64,000 nucleotides of DNA. It comes from Glycomyces paridis (GTDB lineage: Bacteria > Actinomycetota > Actinomycetes > Mycobacteriales > Micromonosporaceae). Of the stretch, positions 1 to 8,166 are shown one piece after another. The translations under genes and the position numbers were made by a program. Numbering within the stretch: the stretch's first letter is position 1; every line of letters starts with the position of its first letter. The notes under the pieces were generated by a model. The model saw only the letters and a program-made list of their open reading frames with translations. It had not been told where the DNA came from and searched no databases. Where the stretch lies: NCBI RefSeq assembly GCF_004912155.1, contig NZ_STGX01000013.1, positions 1 through 64,000 on the forward strand. The letters are read 5' to 3'.

Positions 1-40
1 GAAGGCGCGAAGGCGCGAAGGCGCGAAGGCGCGAAGGCGC
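1..40. repeat. Perfect 8-bp tandem repeat at window edge
   Basis: Five perfect head-to-tail copies of GAAGGCGC occupy the first 40 bases, so the array probably continues to the left of the window. The unit length is not a multiple of three, so it is unlikely to lie in a coding sequence. The following stretch up to 331 shows no convincing gene apart from a REP-like element. Confidence 0.85.
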
Positions 41-137
41 GTCGTTTTACCTCACTGCTTTGGGTGAGTTCTGGTGCGACACGCCGGTTGCGGGGTCGTG
101 TTCTGTCGTACCGGGCGGCGACGGTCGAGGCCGAGAC

Positions 138-185
138 TTCCTTCCCCTCTCGGGAGGGTGGGGGTTGAGGATGGCCGGGGGGTGG
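138..185 (+). repeat. REP-like dispersed repeat, copy A
   Basis: About 45 bases here, with the core CCCCTCTCGGGAGGGTGGGG at 144-163, recur almost exactly, in inverted orientation, at 51531-51585. The core contains a short stem (CCCTC/GAGGG). It lies beyond the 3' end of the lutABC transcript. Such CTCTC-GGGAG-GGTGGGG elements are common intergenic repeats in GC-rich bacteria. A role as a terminator is only possible, not shown. Confidence 0.6.
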
Positions 186-331
186 CAGCGATCGCCGGGG
201 CTTCGCGTTGACTTGGATGAAGTGCGGCCGAGGGGGCCGTGCGCGTGTCGCCCTCGTTCGTCCGCCGGAGCTTCCGGATGGCCGGAGCCAGGGACGACAG
301 AGCGAAGCCGCGCGTGCGCCTCCCTCGCTCG

Positions 332-943
332 TCAGTCCTCGGCGAGGATCACCACTTCGAGTCGGCGCGGGCCGTGCACGCCCTCGACCCGCTGGAGTTC
401 GATGTCGCTGGTCGCCGAAGGCCCCGAGATCCAGGTCTGCGGCGCGGTCGGGTCGACCATCGCGAGCGCCTGCGCCAGGTGCCCCACGATCTGGTCACGG
501 CGCACCACCACCACATGGCGGTCGGGCACGAGCGTGATCGCGCGCCGGCCCTGGGCGGCGCCCGCGTCGAGCATGATCGTCCCGGAGACGGCCACGGCGG
601 CGGCGCAGCCGGTCACGACCGCGTCCATCCCGTCGAGTTCCTCAGTGGACAGTCCGGCGTCGGGGACGTACTCGGGTCCGGCGGGGCGCCACTCGGCGGG
701 CAGGTCGGCTGGGATCACGACGCGCGCCGCGCCGCCGAGGGCCGCGGCGATCGACTCGACGCCGTGGTGCACGACGGCCTTGTAGTCGACGAGCCGGTCG
801 ATGAGCATCGCGACGATGTCGGTCCCGTCGTCGAGCGCCCGCCGGTAGCCGCGCGGGACCGCAGGGGCGTCCCCGGCGCCCTCCAGGGCCCGGCGCATCC
901 GCGCCAGGATCTCCTCGCGTGCGGTCTCGTTGCGCGCGTTCAC
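332..943 (-). CDS. lutC: LutC-type LUD-domain protein, lactate utilisation
   Basis: This is the third gene of lutABC, a protein of 203 aa in the LUD (lactate utilisation) family. Known LutABC complexes oxidise L-lactate to pyruvate, and LutC is the small partner without iron-sulphur motifs. The GTG start at 943 overlaps the lutB stop (GTGA), which indicates translational coupling and fixes the start. The central VVTGCAAAVAVSGTIMLDAG and the LVPDRHVVVV stretch match the conserved LUD core. It closes the minus-strand operon gntR-lutA-lutB-lutC. Assignment to L-lactate rather than another hydroxy acid rests on the complete lutABC set and on the neighbouring fucose pathway that produces L-lactate. 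Confidence 0.9.
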   Translation of the reverse strand: MNARNETAREEILARMRRALEGAGDAPAVPRGYRRALDDGTDIVAMLIDRLVDYKAVVHHGVESIAAALGGAARVVIPADLPAEWRPAGPEYVPDAGLSTEELDGMDAVVTGCAAAVAVSGTIMLDAGAAQGRRAITLVPDRHVVVVRRDQIVGHLAQALAMVDPTAPQTWISGPSATSDIELQRVEGVHGPRRLEVVILAED

Positions 944-2385
944 CGCTGCCGCTCCTTCCACCAGGTCCGGAAGTCCTCCTCGGGCGGCACCGGCACGTCC
1001 CGGCTGGCCGTCCACTTCGCGAGCGCCGTCTTCGACAGCGGCCACGGCAGCCGCCGCAGGTATCCCTTGCGGCGCCAGGGCATCGAGCCGAGCCGGGCGG
1101 CGCGCAGCGCGGTGCGCCACAGGCGCGGGCGCGCCATGACCGCCTTCGCCGCGCCCATGACGGCCTTCTCGGCCGGCTCGTGCGGGCCCTGCTGGCGCAG
1201 GTGCACGAGCACTTCGGGGATGTTGATCTTGACGGGGCACACCTCGTAGCAGGCCCCGCACAGGCTCGAGGCGTACGGCAGGTCGTCGTGGCGGCCCGGT
1301 TCGAGCTGCGGCGCGAGGATCGCGCCGATCGGGCCGGGGTAGACGTGCCCGTAGGCGTGCCCGCCGGTGCGCTCGTACACCGGGCACACGTTGAGGCAGG
1401 CGGAGCAGCGGATGCACGAGAGGGCCTGGCGCCCTACCTCGTCGGCGAGGACGCCGGTGCGGCCGTTGTCGAGGAGGATGACGTGCACGTCGCGCGGCCC
1501 GTCGCCTTCGCGCGCTCCGGTCCACACCGAGGTGTAGGGGTTCATGCGCTCGCCGGTGGACGAGCGCGGCAGCAGCTGCATGAACACTTCGAGGTCGCCG
1601 AACGTCGGCAGGAGCTTCTCGATGCCGACGACGCTGATGAGGGTCTCGGGCATCGTCAGGCACATGCGGCCGTTGCCTTCGGACTCGACGACCACGAGCG
1701 ACCCGGTCTCGGCCACGGCGAAGTTCGCGCCGGAGACGGCGACCTTCGCCGACAGGAAGCGGCGCCGCAGGTGGAGGCGCGCGGCCTCGGCGAGCGCCGC
1801 CGGGTCGTCGGTGAGTCCCACCGGCGCGTCGCCCATGCGCTGCGCGAAGATGTCGCGGATCTCGGTGCGGTTGTAGTGGATCGCGGGGACGAGGATGTGG
1901 CTGGGCTTGTCCTCGGCGAGCTGCACGATGAGTTCGGCGAGGTCGGTCTCGTAGGCCTTGAGCCCCTCGGCCTCGAAGTGCTCGTTGAGCTCGATCTCCT
2001 GGGTCGCCATGGACTTGACCTTGACGACCTCCTCGGCGCCCGCCTCGCGCACGATCCGGGCGGCGATCGCGTTGGCCTCGGCGGCGTCCCGCGCCCAGTG
2101 AACCGTCGCGCCTGCGGCGGTCGCGTTGCGCTCGAAGGCGAGGGCGAGTTCGGGGAGGCGGTGCTGGACGTCGGCCTTGATCGCGGCGGCGGCGTCGCGC
2201 AGCGCCTCCCAGTCGTCGAGTTCGCCCGCGACGTTGGCGCGCTTGGCGCGGATGGTCCCGGTGGCGTGCGCGAGGTTGCGTCGCAGCTGCGGCATCCCGA
2301 GGGCGACCTTCGCCGCCTCGGGGAAGGGCACGCCGGCGGGGATGAGGGAGGCGGCGGGGACGATCGGTGCGGCGTCGGTGCTCAT
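940..2385 (-). CDS. lutB: LutB iron-sulphur subunit, L-lactate oxidation
   Basis: A protein of 481 aa with an N-terminal LUD domain and two ferredoxin-type clusters near the C-terminus: CIRCSACLNVCPVY and CGACYEVCPVKI. The order and spacing are those of LutB/YkgF proteins, which carry electrons in L-lactate oxidation at the cytoplasmic face. The ATG at 2385 overlaps the lutA stop by four bases (ATGA) and the 3' end overlaps lutC (GTGA), so all three subunits should be made in fixed proportion. No key residue appears to be missing. Confidence 0.93.
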   Translation of the reverse strand: MSTDAAPIVPAASLIPAGVPFPEAAKVALGMPQLRRNLAHATGTIRAKRANVAGELDDWEALRDAAAAIKADVQHRLPELALAFERNATAAGATVHWARDAAEANAIAARIVREAGAEEVVKVKSMATQEIELNEHFEAEGLKAYETDLAELIVQLAEDKPSHILVPAIHYNRTEIRDIFAQRMGDAPVGLTDDPAALAEAARLHLRRRFLSAKVAVSGANFAVAETGSLVVVESEGNGRMCLTMPETLISVVGIEKLLPTFGDLEVFMQLLPRSSTGERMNPYTSVWTGAREGDGPRDVHVILLDNGRTGVLADEVGRQALSCIRCSACLNVCPVYERTGGHAYGHVYPGPIGAILAPQLEPGRHDDLPYASSLCGACYEVCPVKINIPEVLVHLRQQGPHEPAEKAVMGAAKAVMARPRLWRTALRAARLGSMPWRRKGYLRRLPWPLSKTALAKWTASRDVPVPPEEDFRTWWKERQR

Positions 2386-3089
2386 GCGGTGCTCGCGAGG
2401 ATCTCGGCGTAATGGATGGGGGTGGGCCCGCCGGAGCGGGTGATGCCGCCGCCGATGTGGGTGAGGCAGGAGTTGTCGGCGGCGGCGAGGTACTCGGCGC
2501 CGGTGTCGGCGGCGTTGCGGCACTTGTCGACCAGCATCGCGGAGGAGACCTCGCCGTTCTTGACGGCGAAGGTGCCGCCGAAGCCGCAGCACTGGTCGGC
2601 GGCGGGCAGGTCGACCAGTTCGATGCCGCCCACGGCCCGCAGGAGCCGCAGCGGCTTGTCGCCCAGGCCGAGTGCGCGGGTGCCGTGGCAGGTGGGGTGG
2701 TAGGTGACGGTGTGGGGGAAGCGGGCGCCGACGTCCTCGACGCCGGCGACGTCGATGAGGAACTCCGAGAGTTCGTGCACCCGTTCGCCGATGTCGGACC
2801 CGGTCAGGTGCGGGTACTGGTCGCGGGCCATCGCGGCGCAGGACCCCGAGGGGGTGACGATCGCGTCGTACCCGCCGAAGACCCGCTCGAAGTCCTCGGC
2901 GAGCGCGGCGGCGTCGCGCTTGTACCCGGAGTTGGCGTGCATCTGCCCACAGCAGGTCTGTGCGGCGGGGAAGTCGACCTCGTAGCCGAGCCGTTCGAGG
3001 ACCGCGACGACGGCCTTGGGCGTGCGCGGGTAGAGGGCGTCGTTGACGCACGTGATGAACAGGCCGACACGCCTCATCGCCGGACTCAC
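2382..3089 (-). CDS. lutA: LutA, CCG-domain subunit of lactate oxidation
   Basis: A protein of 235 aa with the two CCG (cysteine-rich) domains typical of LutA/GlpC/HdrB proteins: TCCGQMHANSG in the first half and QCCGFGGTFAVK in the second. These coordinate iron-sulphur or haem-linked redox centres in quinone-linked oxidases. The GTG start at 3089 is preceded by AGGAG at a seven-base spacing and is preferred. An ATG four codons later is the alternative. The gene follows gntR after 42 bases in the same direction, so the regulator and lutABC are probably one transcript. Confidence 0.92.
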   Translation of the reverse strand: MSPAMRRVGLFITCVNDALYPRTPKAVVAVLERLGYEVDFPAAQTCCGQMHANSGYKRDAAALAEDFERVFGGYDAIVTPSGSCAAMARDQYPHLTGSDIGERVHELSEFLIDVAGVEDVGARFPHTVTYHPTCHGTRALGLGDKPLRLLRAVGGIELVDLPAADQCCGFGGTFAVKNGEVSSAMLVDKCRNAADTGAEYLAAADNSCLTHIGGGITRSGGPTPIHYAEILASTA

Positions 3090-3131
3090 CTCAGCTCTCC
3101 TGTCGCCGGTCCGGTCGCGCCGGGCCCGGTC

Positions 3132-3869
3132 TCAGCGCGCCGCCTTGGCGCGCTTGGGTTTCGCCGCCGGGGTGCCGGCGGCGGCCGCCGCGGCGAAGGC
3201 GGCGCGGTGGCGCACCCGCGAGTGTTCGAGGTGGCGGCGCATCGCCTCCTCGGCGGCAAGCGGTTTCACGGCAATGATAGCGGCTGCGACCGCCAGGTGC
3301 TCGGCCTCGGTCTCCCCGATCGCCTCGGGCTCGATGTAGGCCCGGTGGAGGTGCAGGTGGGCGTCGAGTCGCCGGATCGCCTTCGCCAGGACCGGGCTCA
3401 GACTGAATCGCGCGACCGCGGCGTGGAACCGCTCGTCGGCCTCGGTGAACGCGAGCCGGCTCAGCTTCGCGTCCGCACCGAAGTCGGGGGTCTCGGCGAG
3501 GCCCCGCAGGACCCCGAAGTCCCCCAGGCCGTGGTCGTGGCCGGTCCGCCCGGCCTGCTCGGCGGCCCTGGACGCCGCCAGCGGCTCCATGAGCAGCCGC
3601 AGCTCGAACAGGTCCTCGAACTCCGGGCCCGTCAGCAGCGGCGTCACGGTGTAGCCGCTCAGCGGGCGCCGCTCCACGAGGCCCTCGACCTCCAGGCGCG
3701 CCAGCGCCTCCCGGATCGGGGTCTGCGAGATCGCCATGTGCTTGGCGAGCCCGTCGATGCTGAGTTTCGCGCCCGGTTCGAGGATGCTCTGGATGATGCG
3801 CGACTTGAGTTCGGTGTACGCCTCGTCGGCCAGCGTCTGGCGCTCGGGCCACACCTGCATTTCTCCCAT
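3132..3869 (-). CDS. GntR-family (FCD) transcriptional regulator
   Basis: A 245-aa regulator. Residues of about 10-75 form the GntR winged helix (ISQTPIREALARLEVEGLVERR is diagnostic), followed by an all-helical FCD ligand domain with metal-site histidines such as FHAAVARF and EHLAVAAAI. FCD regulators of this type usually sense sugar acids or hydroxy acids. It sits first in the lut operon and divergently from the fucose operon. A double palindrome overlaps its own start codon, which suggests autoregulation and joint control of both operons by a pathway intermediate such as lactate or a fuconate derivative (inference). ATG 3869 has AGGA upstream inside the palindrome. ATG 3860 is a less likely alternative. 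Confidence 0.9.
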   Translation of the reverse strand: MGEMQVWPERQTLADEAYTELKSRIIQSILEPGAKLSIDGLAKHMAISQTPIREALARLEVEGLVERRPLSGYTVTPLLTGPEFEDLFELRLLMEPLAASRAAEQAGRTGHDHGLGDFGVLRGLAETPDFGADAKLSRLAFTEADERFHAAVARFSLSPVLAKAIRRLDAHLHLHRAYIEPEAIGETEAEHLAVAAAIIAVKPLAAEEAMRRHLEHSRVRHRAAFAAAAAAGTPAAKPKRAKAAR

Positions 3870-3890
3870 AGGATATATCCTATAGGATAT
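3868..3890. promoter_or_regulatory. Overlapping double palindrome, likely GntR operator
   Basis: ATAGGATATATCCTAT (3868-3883) and ATATCCTATAGGATAT (3875-3890) are both perfect 16-bp palindromes and share nine bases. The first overlaps the gntR start codon. It is an AT-rich island in DNA of over 70 percent GC, placed between divergent operons. Two phased dimer sites would let the GntR protein shut both promoters. Direct binding is inferred, not shown. Confidence 0.75.
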
Positions 3891-4055
3891 TGGATCGAGG
3901 CCGTCGACGGCGCGCCCGCCCTCGACGCAATCGCCCCGAACGTTCGCATTGGAGACCCCCGTGGCCGCAGACCGCCGCACCGCGAACCGGCGCCCGAGCA
4001 GCGCCCGGCCCCCGCGGGTGCCGACCGTCCCCGCCCCGGTCCGCGGCGGTGTCGC

Positions 4056-5036
4056 ATGAGCGGCGCACTGCCCCTGCGGACCCTGGGCCGCACCGAGGTC
4101 GCCGTCAGCGCCGTCGGGCTCGGGTGCGCGCCGCTGGCCGGGCTCTACGAACCCGTGGACCCGGCGGTCGCGACCGCGACGGTCGACGCCGCGTGGGCCG
4201 GGGGCGTCCGCCACTTCGACACCGCGCCCCACTACGGCGCCGGGCTCTCCGAGGAGCGCCTCGGCGACGCGCTGGCCGTGCGCGACCACAACTCGTTCGC
4301 CCTGTCCACCAAGATGGGCCGCGTCCTGGTCGACCACGAGGGGCCCTGGGACCTGTGGGGCGAGCCGAACGGCAAGGCCGCGGTCTTCGACTTCTCCTAC
4401 CGGGCCGCGTTCGCGTCCCACCTCGCCAGCCTGGAGCGCCTCGACATCGACCGCGTCGACATCGGTCTCATCCACGACGCCGACGACCACCGGGACGCCG
4501 CGCTCGAAGGCACCTACCGGGCCCTCGCCGAGCTCAAGGCCGCCGGGCGGATCGGCGCGATCGGCGTGGGCATGAACTCGACCGCGGCGGCCGCCGACAT
4601 GCTGGAGCGCGCCGACTTCGACGTAGCGCTCATCGCCGGGCGCTACACGCTGCTCGACCAGTCCGCGCTCGACCGCCTCTACCCGCTGTGCGCCGAGCGC
4701 GGCGTCTCGGTGATCGCCGCGGGGGTCTTCAACTCCGGCGTCCTCGCCGACCCCGCGCCCGGCGCGCGGTTCGACTACGCCCCGGCCGACCGCGCGCTCC
4801 TCGAACGCGCCCAAGCCATTTCGGCGGTCTGCGAGCGGCACGGCACGCCCCTGCGCGCCGCCGCGCTCCAGTTCACCGCCGCCCACCCCGCGGTCGCGTC
4901 GATCCTCGTCGGCGCCCGCAACCCCGAAGAGGTCGACGACGCCCTCGCGATGTACGCCCACCCGATCCCCGGCGCGCTGTGGCACGAGCTCAAGCGGTCG
5001 GGGCTCTTGGCCGAGGAGGCTCCCGTACCCGCATGA
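4056..5036 (+). CDS. Aldo/keto reductase, probable L-fucose dehydrogenase
   Basis: A 326-aa aldo/keto reductase with the catalytic tetrad visible as Asp and Tyr in FDTAPHYG, Lys in LSTKMGR and His in IGLIHDADDH. Close relatives are D-threo-aldose/L-fucose 1-dehydrogenases, which oxidise L-fucose to L-fuconolactone with NAD(P)+. It is the first gene of the plus-strand operon, 186 bases from the divergent gntR start, and its stop overlaps the next ATG (ATGA). I see no strong ribosome-binding site. ATG 4056 is the first start after the operator region and begins the conserved LRTLGRTEVAVSAVGLG segment. L-galactose and D-arabinose are possible extra substrates. Confidence 0.85.
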   Translation: MSGALPLRTLGRTEVAVSAVGLGCAPLAGLYEPVDPAVATATVDAAWAGGVRHFDTAPHYGAGLSEERLGDALAVRDHNSFALSTKMGRVLVDHEGPWDLWGEPNGKAAVFDFSYRAAFASHLASLERLDIDRVDIGLIHDADDHRDAALEGTYRALAELKAAGRIGAIGVGMNSTAAAADMLERADFDVALIAGRYTLLDQSALDRLYPLCAERGVSVIAAGVFNSGVLADPAPGARFDYAPADRALLERAQAISAVCERHGTPLRAAALQFTAAHPAVASILVGARNPEEVDDALAMYAHPIPGALWHELKRSGLLAEEAPVPA

Positions 5037-5884
5037 GCAGCGCACCCGTCATCGACGCGCACCACCACGTCTGGACCGCCGACTACCCCTGGCTCGCATC
5101 GAAACCCGAGTACGCGCCGATCCGCCGCGACTACGGCGTGGCCGACCTGCGCGCCAACCTCAAGGCCGCGGGCGTCGACCGGACCGTCCTGGTCGAGGCC
5201 GCCTGGGGCCACCCCTCCGAGACCGTCGAGTTCCTGCACCTGGCCGGGGCCGTGGACGAGGTCGCCGGGGTCGTCGGTCACGTCGACCTCCTCGACCCGG
5301 GCCTGTCGAACACCTTGGCGCGCTACGTGAACCACCCCCGCGCCCGCTACCTCGTGGGCGTGCGGGACCAGGTCCAGGCCCGCCCCGAGGCCGACTTCCT
5401 GGCCCGGCCCGAGACGATCGCGGCGCTGCGCACCGTGGCCGGCGCCGTGCCCGCCTTCGACCTTGTCGTGCGCGTCGACCAGCTCCCGGCCGCGGCGGTC
5501 GCCGCGGCGGCCGTGCCCGAGCTGCGCTTCGTCCTCGACCACCTCGGCAAGCCCGCGATCCGCGACGGGGACGCGGGACTGCGCGAGTGGTGGGAGGCCG
5601 TCGCCCCGCTCGCCAAGCAGCCCAACGTGACCGCGAAGCTCTCCGGGCTCGTCACCGAAGCGGACTGGCAGCGGTGGACGCCCGCGGACCTGCGCCCGTT
5701 CGTGCAGGCCGCGCTCGAACTGTTCGGCCCCGACCGGCTCATGTTCGGCTCCGACTGGCCCGTCTGCGAACTGGCCGCCACCTACACGCGGGTCAAGGAC
5801 GCCCTCACCGACGTCCTCGGCCGCACCGATCCCGACGTGTTCGGCGGCACCGCCGCCCGGACCTACCAGCTTGGAGAGCAATGA
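5033..5884 (+). CDS. Amidohydrolase-family L-fuconolactonase
   Basis: A 283-aa protein of the amidohydrolase-2 family (COG3618), which hydrolyses L-fuconolactone or L-rhamnono-lactone to the open acid. The TIM-barrel metal ligands appear as DAHHHVW near residue 7, DHLGKP in the second half and FGSDWPV near the end. It overlaps both neighbours by four bases (ATGA at each junction), so it is translated with the dehydrogenase before it and the hydrolase after it. Lactonase rather than decarboxylase activity is inferred from this operon. Confidence 0.87.
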   Translation: MSSAPVIDAHHHVWTADYPWLASKPEYAPIRRDYGVADLRANLKAAGVDRTVLVEAAWGHPSETVEFLHLAGAVDEVAGVVGHVDLLDPGLSNTLARYVNHPRARYLVGVRDQVQARPEADFLARPETIAALRTVAGAVPAFDLVVRVDQLPAAAVAAAAVPELRFVLDHLGKPAIRDGDAGLREWWEAVAPLAKQPNVTAKLSGLVTEADWQRWTPADLRPFVQAALELFGPDRLMFGSDWPVCELAATYTRVKDALTDVLGRTDPDVFGGTAARTYQLGEQ

Positions 5885-6711
5885 AGTACCTGCGCATCGG
5901 CCGCCCCGGCTTCGAGACCCCCGTGGCCCTCCACGAGGGCAAGTACTACGACCTCTCCGGCCCGATCGGCGACATCGACGGCGAGTTCCTCTCGCGCGGC
6001 GGCATCCGGACCACGGCCGGGTTCCCCGAGATCGACATCGCCGGCGAGCGCGTCGCCCCGCCGATCGCCCGGCCCGGCGCGATCGTGTGCATCGGCATGA
6101 ACTACGCCGCGCACTGCGCCGAGTCCGGCGCCGAGCCGCCCGCCGAGCCGGTCGTGTTCTACAAGCACCCCAACACCATCGTCGGCCCGTACGACGAGGT
6201 CGAGATCCCCCGCGGCTCGACCCGCACGGACTGGGAGGTCGAGCTCGGCGTGGTCTTCGCCAAGCGGGCGTCCTATCTGGAGTCCGAAGAGGCCGCGCTC
6301 GACTGCATCGCGGGTTTCCTCGTCGCCGACGACGTCTCCGAGCGCGAGTTCCAGATCGAGCGCTCGGGCGGCCAGTTCTCGAAGGGCAAGGCCTGCCCCA
6401 CGTTCACGCCGCTCGGGCCCTGGCTCGTCACCCCCGACGAGGTCGCCGACCCCCAGGACCTTCACCTGTGGTCCAAAGTGAACGGTGAAGCGCGCCAGGA
6501 CTCCAGCTCCGGCGACATGATCTTCTCGGTCGCGCGCATCATCCACCACATGTCGCAGTTCATGGCCTTCGACCCCGGCGACCTGCTGCTCACCGGCACC
6601 CCCGAGGGCGTCGCGCTCTCGGGCCGCTTCCCCTACCTCAAGGCCGGGGACGTGGTCGAGGTCGGCATCGACGGCCTCGGCGCCACCGCGAACCCGACCG
6701 TCCAGGCCTGA
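5881..6711 (+). CDS. FAH-family 2,4-diketo-3-deoxy-L-fuconate hydrolase
   Basis: A 276-aa fumarylacetoacetate-hydrolase-fold protein. The signature IGMNYAAHCAESG, the metal ligands in TDWEVELGVVF and the DDVSEREFQ segment are present. Homologues in the L-fucose and L-rhamnose non-phosphorylative pathways split 2,4-diketo-3-deoxy acids into pyruvate and L-lactate. That product is the substrate of the divergent lutABC, which ties the two operons together. The ATG overlaps the lactonase stop. A 160-base gap with a strong hairpin and 13-bp repeats follows, so expression of the next two genes may be tuned separately. Confidence 0.87.
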   Translation: MKYLRIGRPGFETPVALHEGKYYDLSGPIGDIDGEFLSRGGIRTTAGFPEIDIAGERVAPPIARPGAIVCIGMNYAAHCAESGAEPPAEPVVFYKHPNTIVGPYDEVEIPRGSTRTDWEVELGVVFAKRASYLESEEAALDCIAGFLVADDVSEREFQIERSGGQFSKGKACPTFTPLGPWLVTPDEVADPQDLHLWSKVNGEARQDSSSGDMIFSVARIIHHMSQFMAFDPGDLLLTGTPEGVALSGRFPYLKAGDVVEVGIDGLGATANPTVQA

Positions 6712-6727
6712 CGCCCGCCATCGCCTC

Positions 6728-6753
6728 GGCGGCGGGGCCCCGGCCCCGCCGCC
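6728..6753. terminator. GC-rich hairpin inside the fucose operon
   Basis: GGCGGCGGGGCC and GGCCCCGCCGCC form a perfect 12-bp inverted repeat separated by two bases, 16 bases after the hydrolase stop and without a T-run. In actinomycetes such hairpins can act as partial terminators or RNA stabilisers. Its place in mid-operon suggests differential expression of the last two genes. Confidence 0.5.
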
Positions 6754-6781
6754 CGACCGCGCCTCCAAACCACGCCTCCAA

Positions 6782-6846
6782 ACCGCGCCGCCCGACCGCG
6801 CCGCCCGACCGCGCCGCCCGACCGCGCCGTCCGACCGCGCCGCCAA
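6782..6846. repeat. 13-bp tandem repeat in intergenic gap
   Basis: Four full copies and one partial copy of ACCGCGCCGCCCG (the fourth with one change) run directly after the hairpin and end just before the ribosome-binding region of the fuconate dehydratase. The unit is not a codon multiple and the gap holds no gene. Confidence 0.8.
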
Positions 6847-6873
6847 ACCGTCACCGATCCCGGAGCCCGCACC

Positions 6874-8166
6874 GTGACCATCACCGCCGTCGAGGTCCTC
6901 GACGTCCGCTTCCCCACCTCGCGCAGCCTCGACGGCTCCGACGCGATGAACCCCGACCCCGACTACTCGGCCGCCTACGTCGTGCTCCGCGCCGACGACG
7001 GGCACGAAGGCCACGGGTTCACCTTCACCATCGGGCGCGGCAACGACATCTGCTGCGCCGCGATCGAAGCGCTGAGCGAGCACGTGATCGGCACCGATGT
7101 GGACGGACCGGCCGGGCTCGGCGACCTCTACCGGCGCCTCACCCACGACTCCCAGATCCGCTGGCTCGGGCCCGAGAAGGGCGTCATGCACCTCGCCGCC
7201 GCCGCGATCGTCAACGCCGCCTGGGACCTCGCCTCCCGCCGCGCCGGACTCCCGCTGTGGAGGTACCTCTCGGCGCTCACCCCCGAGGAGGTCGTCGCCT
7301 GCGTCGACTGGCGCTACCTCTCCGACGCCCTCACCCCCGACGAGGCCCTCGCGATCCTGCGCGCCGCCGAACCCGGCAGGGCCGAGCGGGTCGCCGAGCT
7401 CGAACGCGACGGCTACCCCGCCTACACCACCTCCCCTGGCTGGCTCGGCTACAGCGACGAGAAGGTCGTGCGCCTCGCCCGCGAGGCCGTCGCCGAGGGC
7501 TACACCCAGATCAAGCTCAAGGTCGGCGCCGACCTCGAGGACGACCGCCGCCGCTTCGCCGCCGCCCGCGAGGCCGTGGGGCCGGACGTGCGCATCGCCG
7601 TGGACGCCAACCAGCGCTGGGACGTGGCCGAGGCGATCGCGTGGACGAGCGCCCTCGCCGAGTTCGACCCGTGGTGGATCGAGGAGCCGACGAGCCCGGA
7701 CGACATCCTCGGCCACGCCGCGATCCGCAAGGCGCTCAGCCCGATCAAGGTCGCCACCGGCGAGCACGTCCACAACCGGGTCATGTTCAAGCAGCTCCTC
7801 CAGGCCGGCGCCGTCGACTTCGTGCAGATCGACAGCGCCCGCGTCGCCGGCGTCAACGAGAACCTCGCGATCCTCCTGCTGGCCGCGAAGTTCGGCGTCC
7901 CGGTGTGCCCGCACGCGGGCGGCGTGGGCCTGTGCGAACTCGTGCGCCATCTGTCCATGTTCGACTACACCTCGGTGAGCGCCTCGCTCGACGACCGCGT
8001 CATCGAGTTCGTCGACCACCTCCACGAGCACTTCCTCGACCCCGCGGTCGTGAAGGGCGGGCGCTACCTCGCGCCCGCCGCGCCCGGCTACTCCGCGGAG
8101 ATGAAGCGCGAGAGCCTCCAGCGCTACGCCTACCCCGACGGACCCGAATGGAGCGGCAACGCATGA
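6874..8166 (+). CDS. L-fuconate dehydratase (enolase superfamily)
   Basis: A 430-aa enolase-superfamily dehydratase, near the usual length of L-fuconate dehydratase/ENOSF1 (about 440). Visible active-site groups are the KxK base in QIKLKVGAD, metal ligands in [20 protein letters not shown] and ATGEHVHNR, and the His of [11 protein letters not shown]. The segments [12 protein letters not shown] and [10 protein letters not shown]-like FVDHLHEHF are typical of fuconate rather than rhamnonate dehydratases, which favours L-fucose as the pathway sugar. It makes 2-keto-3-deoxy-L-fuconate. A GTG start at 6874 is used, with CGGAG upstream. The stop overlaps the next ATG. Confidence 0.9.
   Translation: MTITAVEVLDVRFPTSRSLDGSDAMNPDPDYSAAYVVLRADDGHEGHGFTFTIGRGNDICCAAIEALSEHVIGTDVDGPAGLGDLYRRLTHDSQIRWLGPEKGVMHLAAAAIVNAAWDLASRRAGLPLWRYLSALTPEEVVACVDWRYLSDALTPDEALAILRAAEPGRAERVAELERDGYPAYTTSPGWLGYSDEKVVRLAREAVAEGYTQIKLKVGADLEDDRRRFAAAREAVGPDVRIAVDANQRWDVAEAIAWTSALAEFDPWWIEEPTSPDDILGHAAIRKALSPIKVATGEHVHNRVMFKQLLQAGAVDFVQIDSARVAGVNENLAILLLAAKFGVPVCPHAGGVGLCELVRHLSMFDYTSVSASLDDRVIEFVDHLHEHFLDPAVVKGGRYLAPAAPGYSAEMKRESLQRYAYPDGPEWSGNA

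Noticed and set aside
1-40. Possible CRISPR array or satellite
   Set aside because: The 8-base units are contiguous without spacers, so this is a simple tandem repeat.
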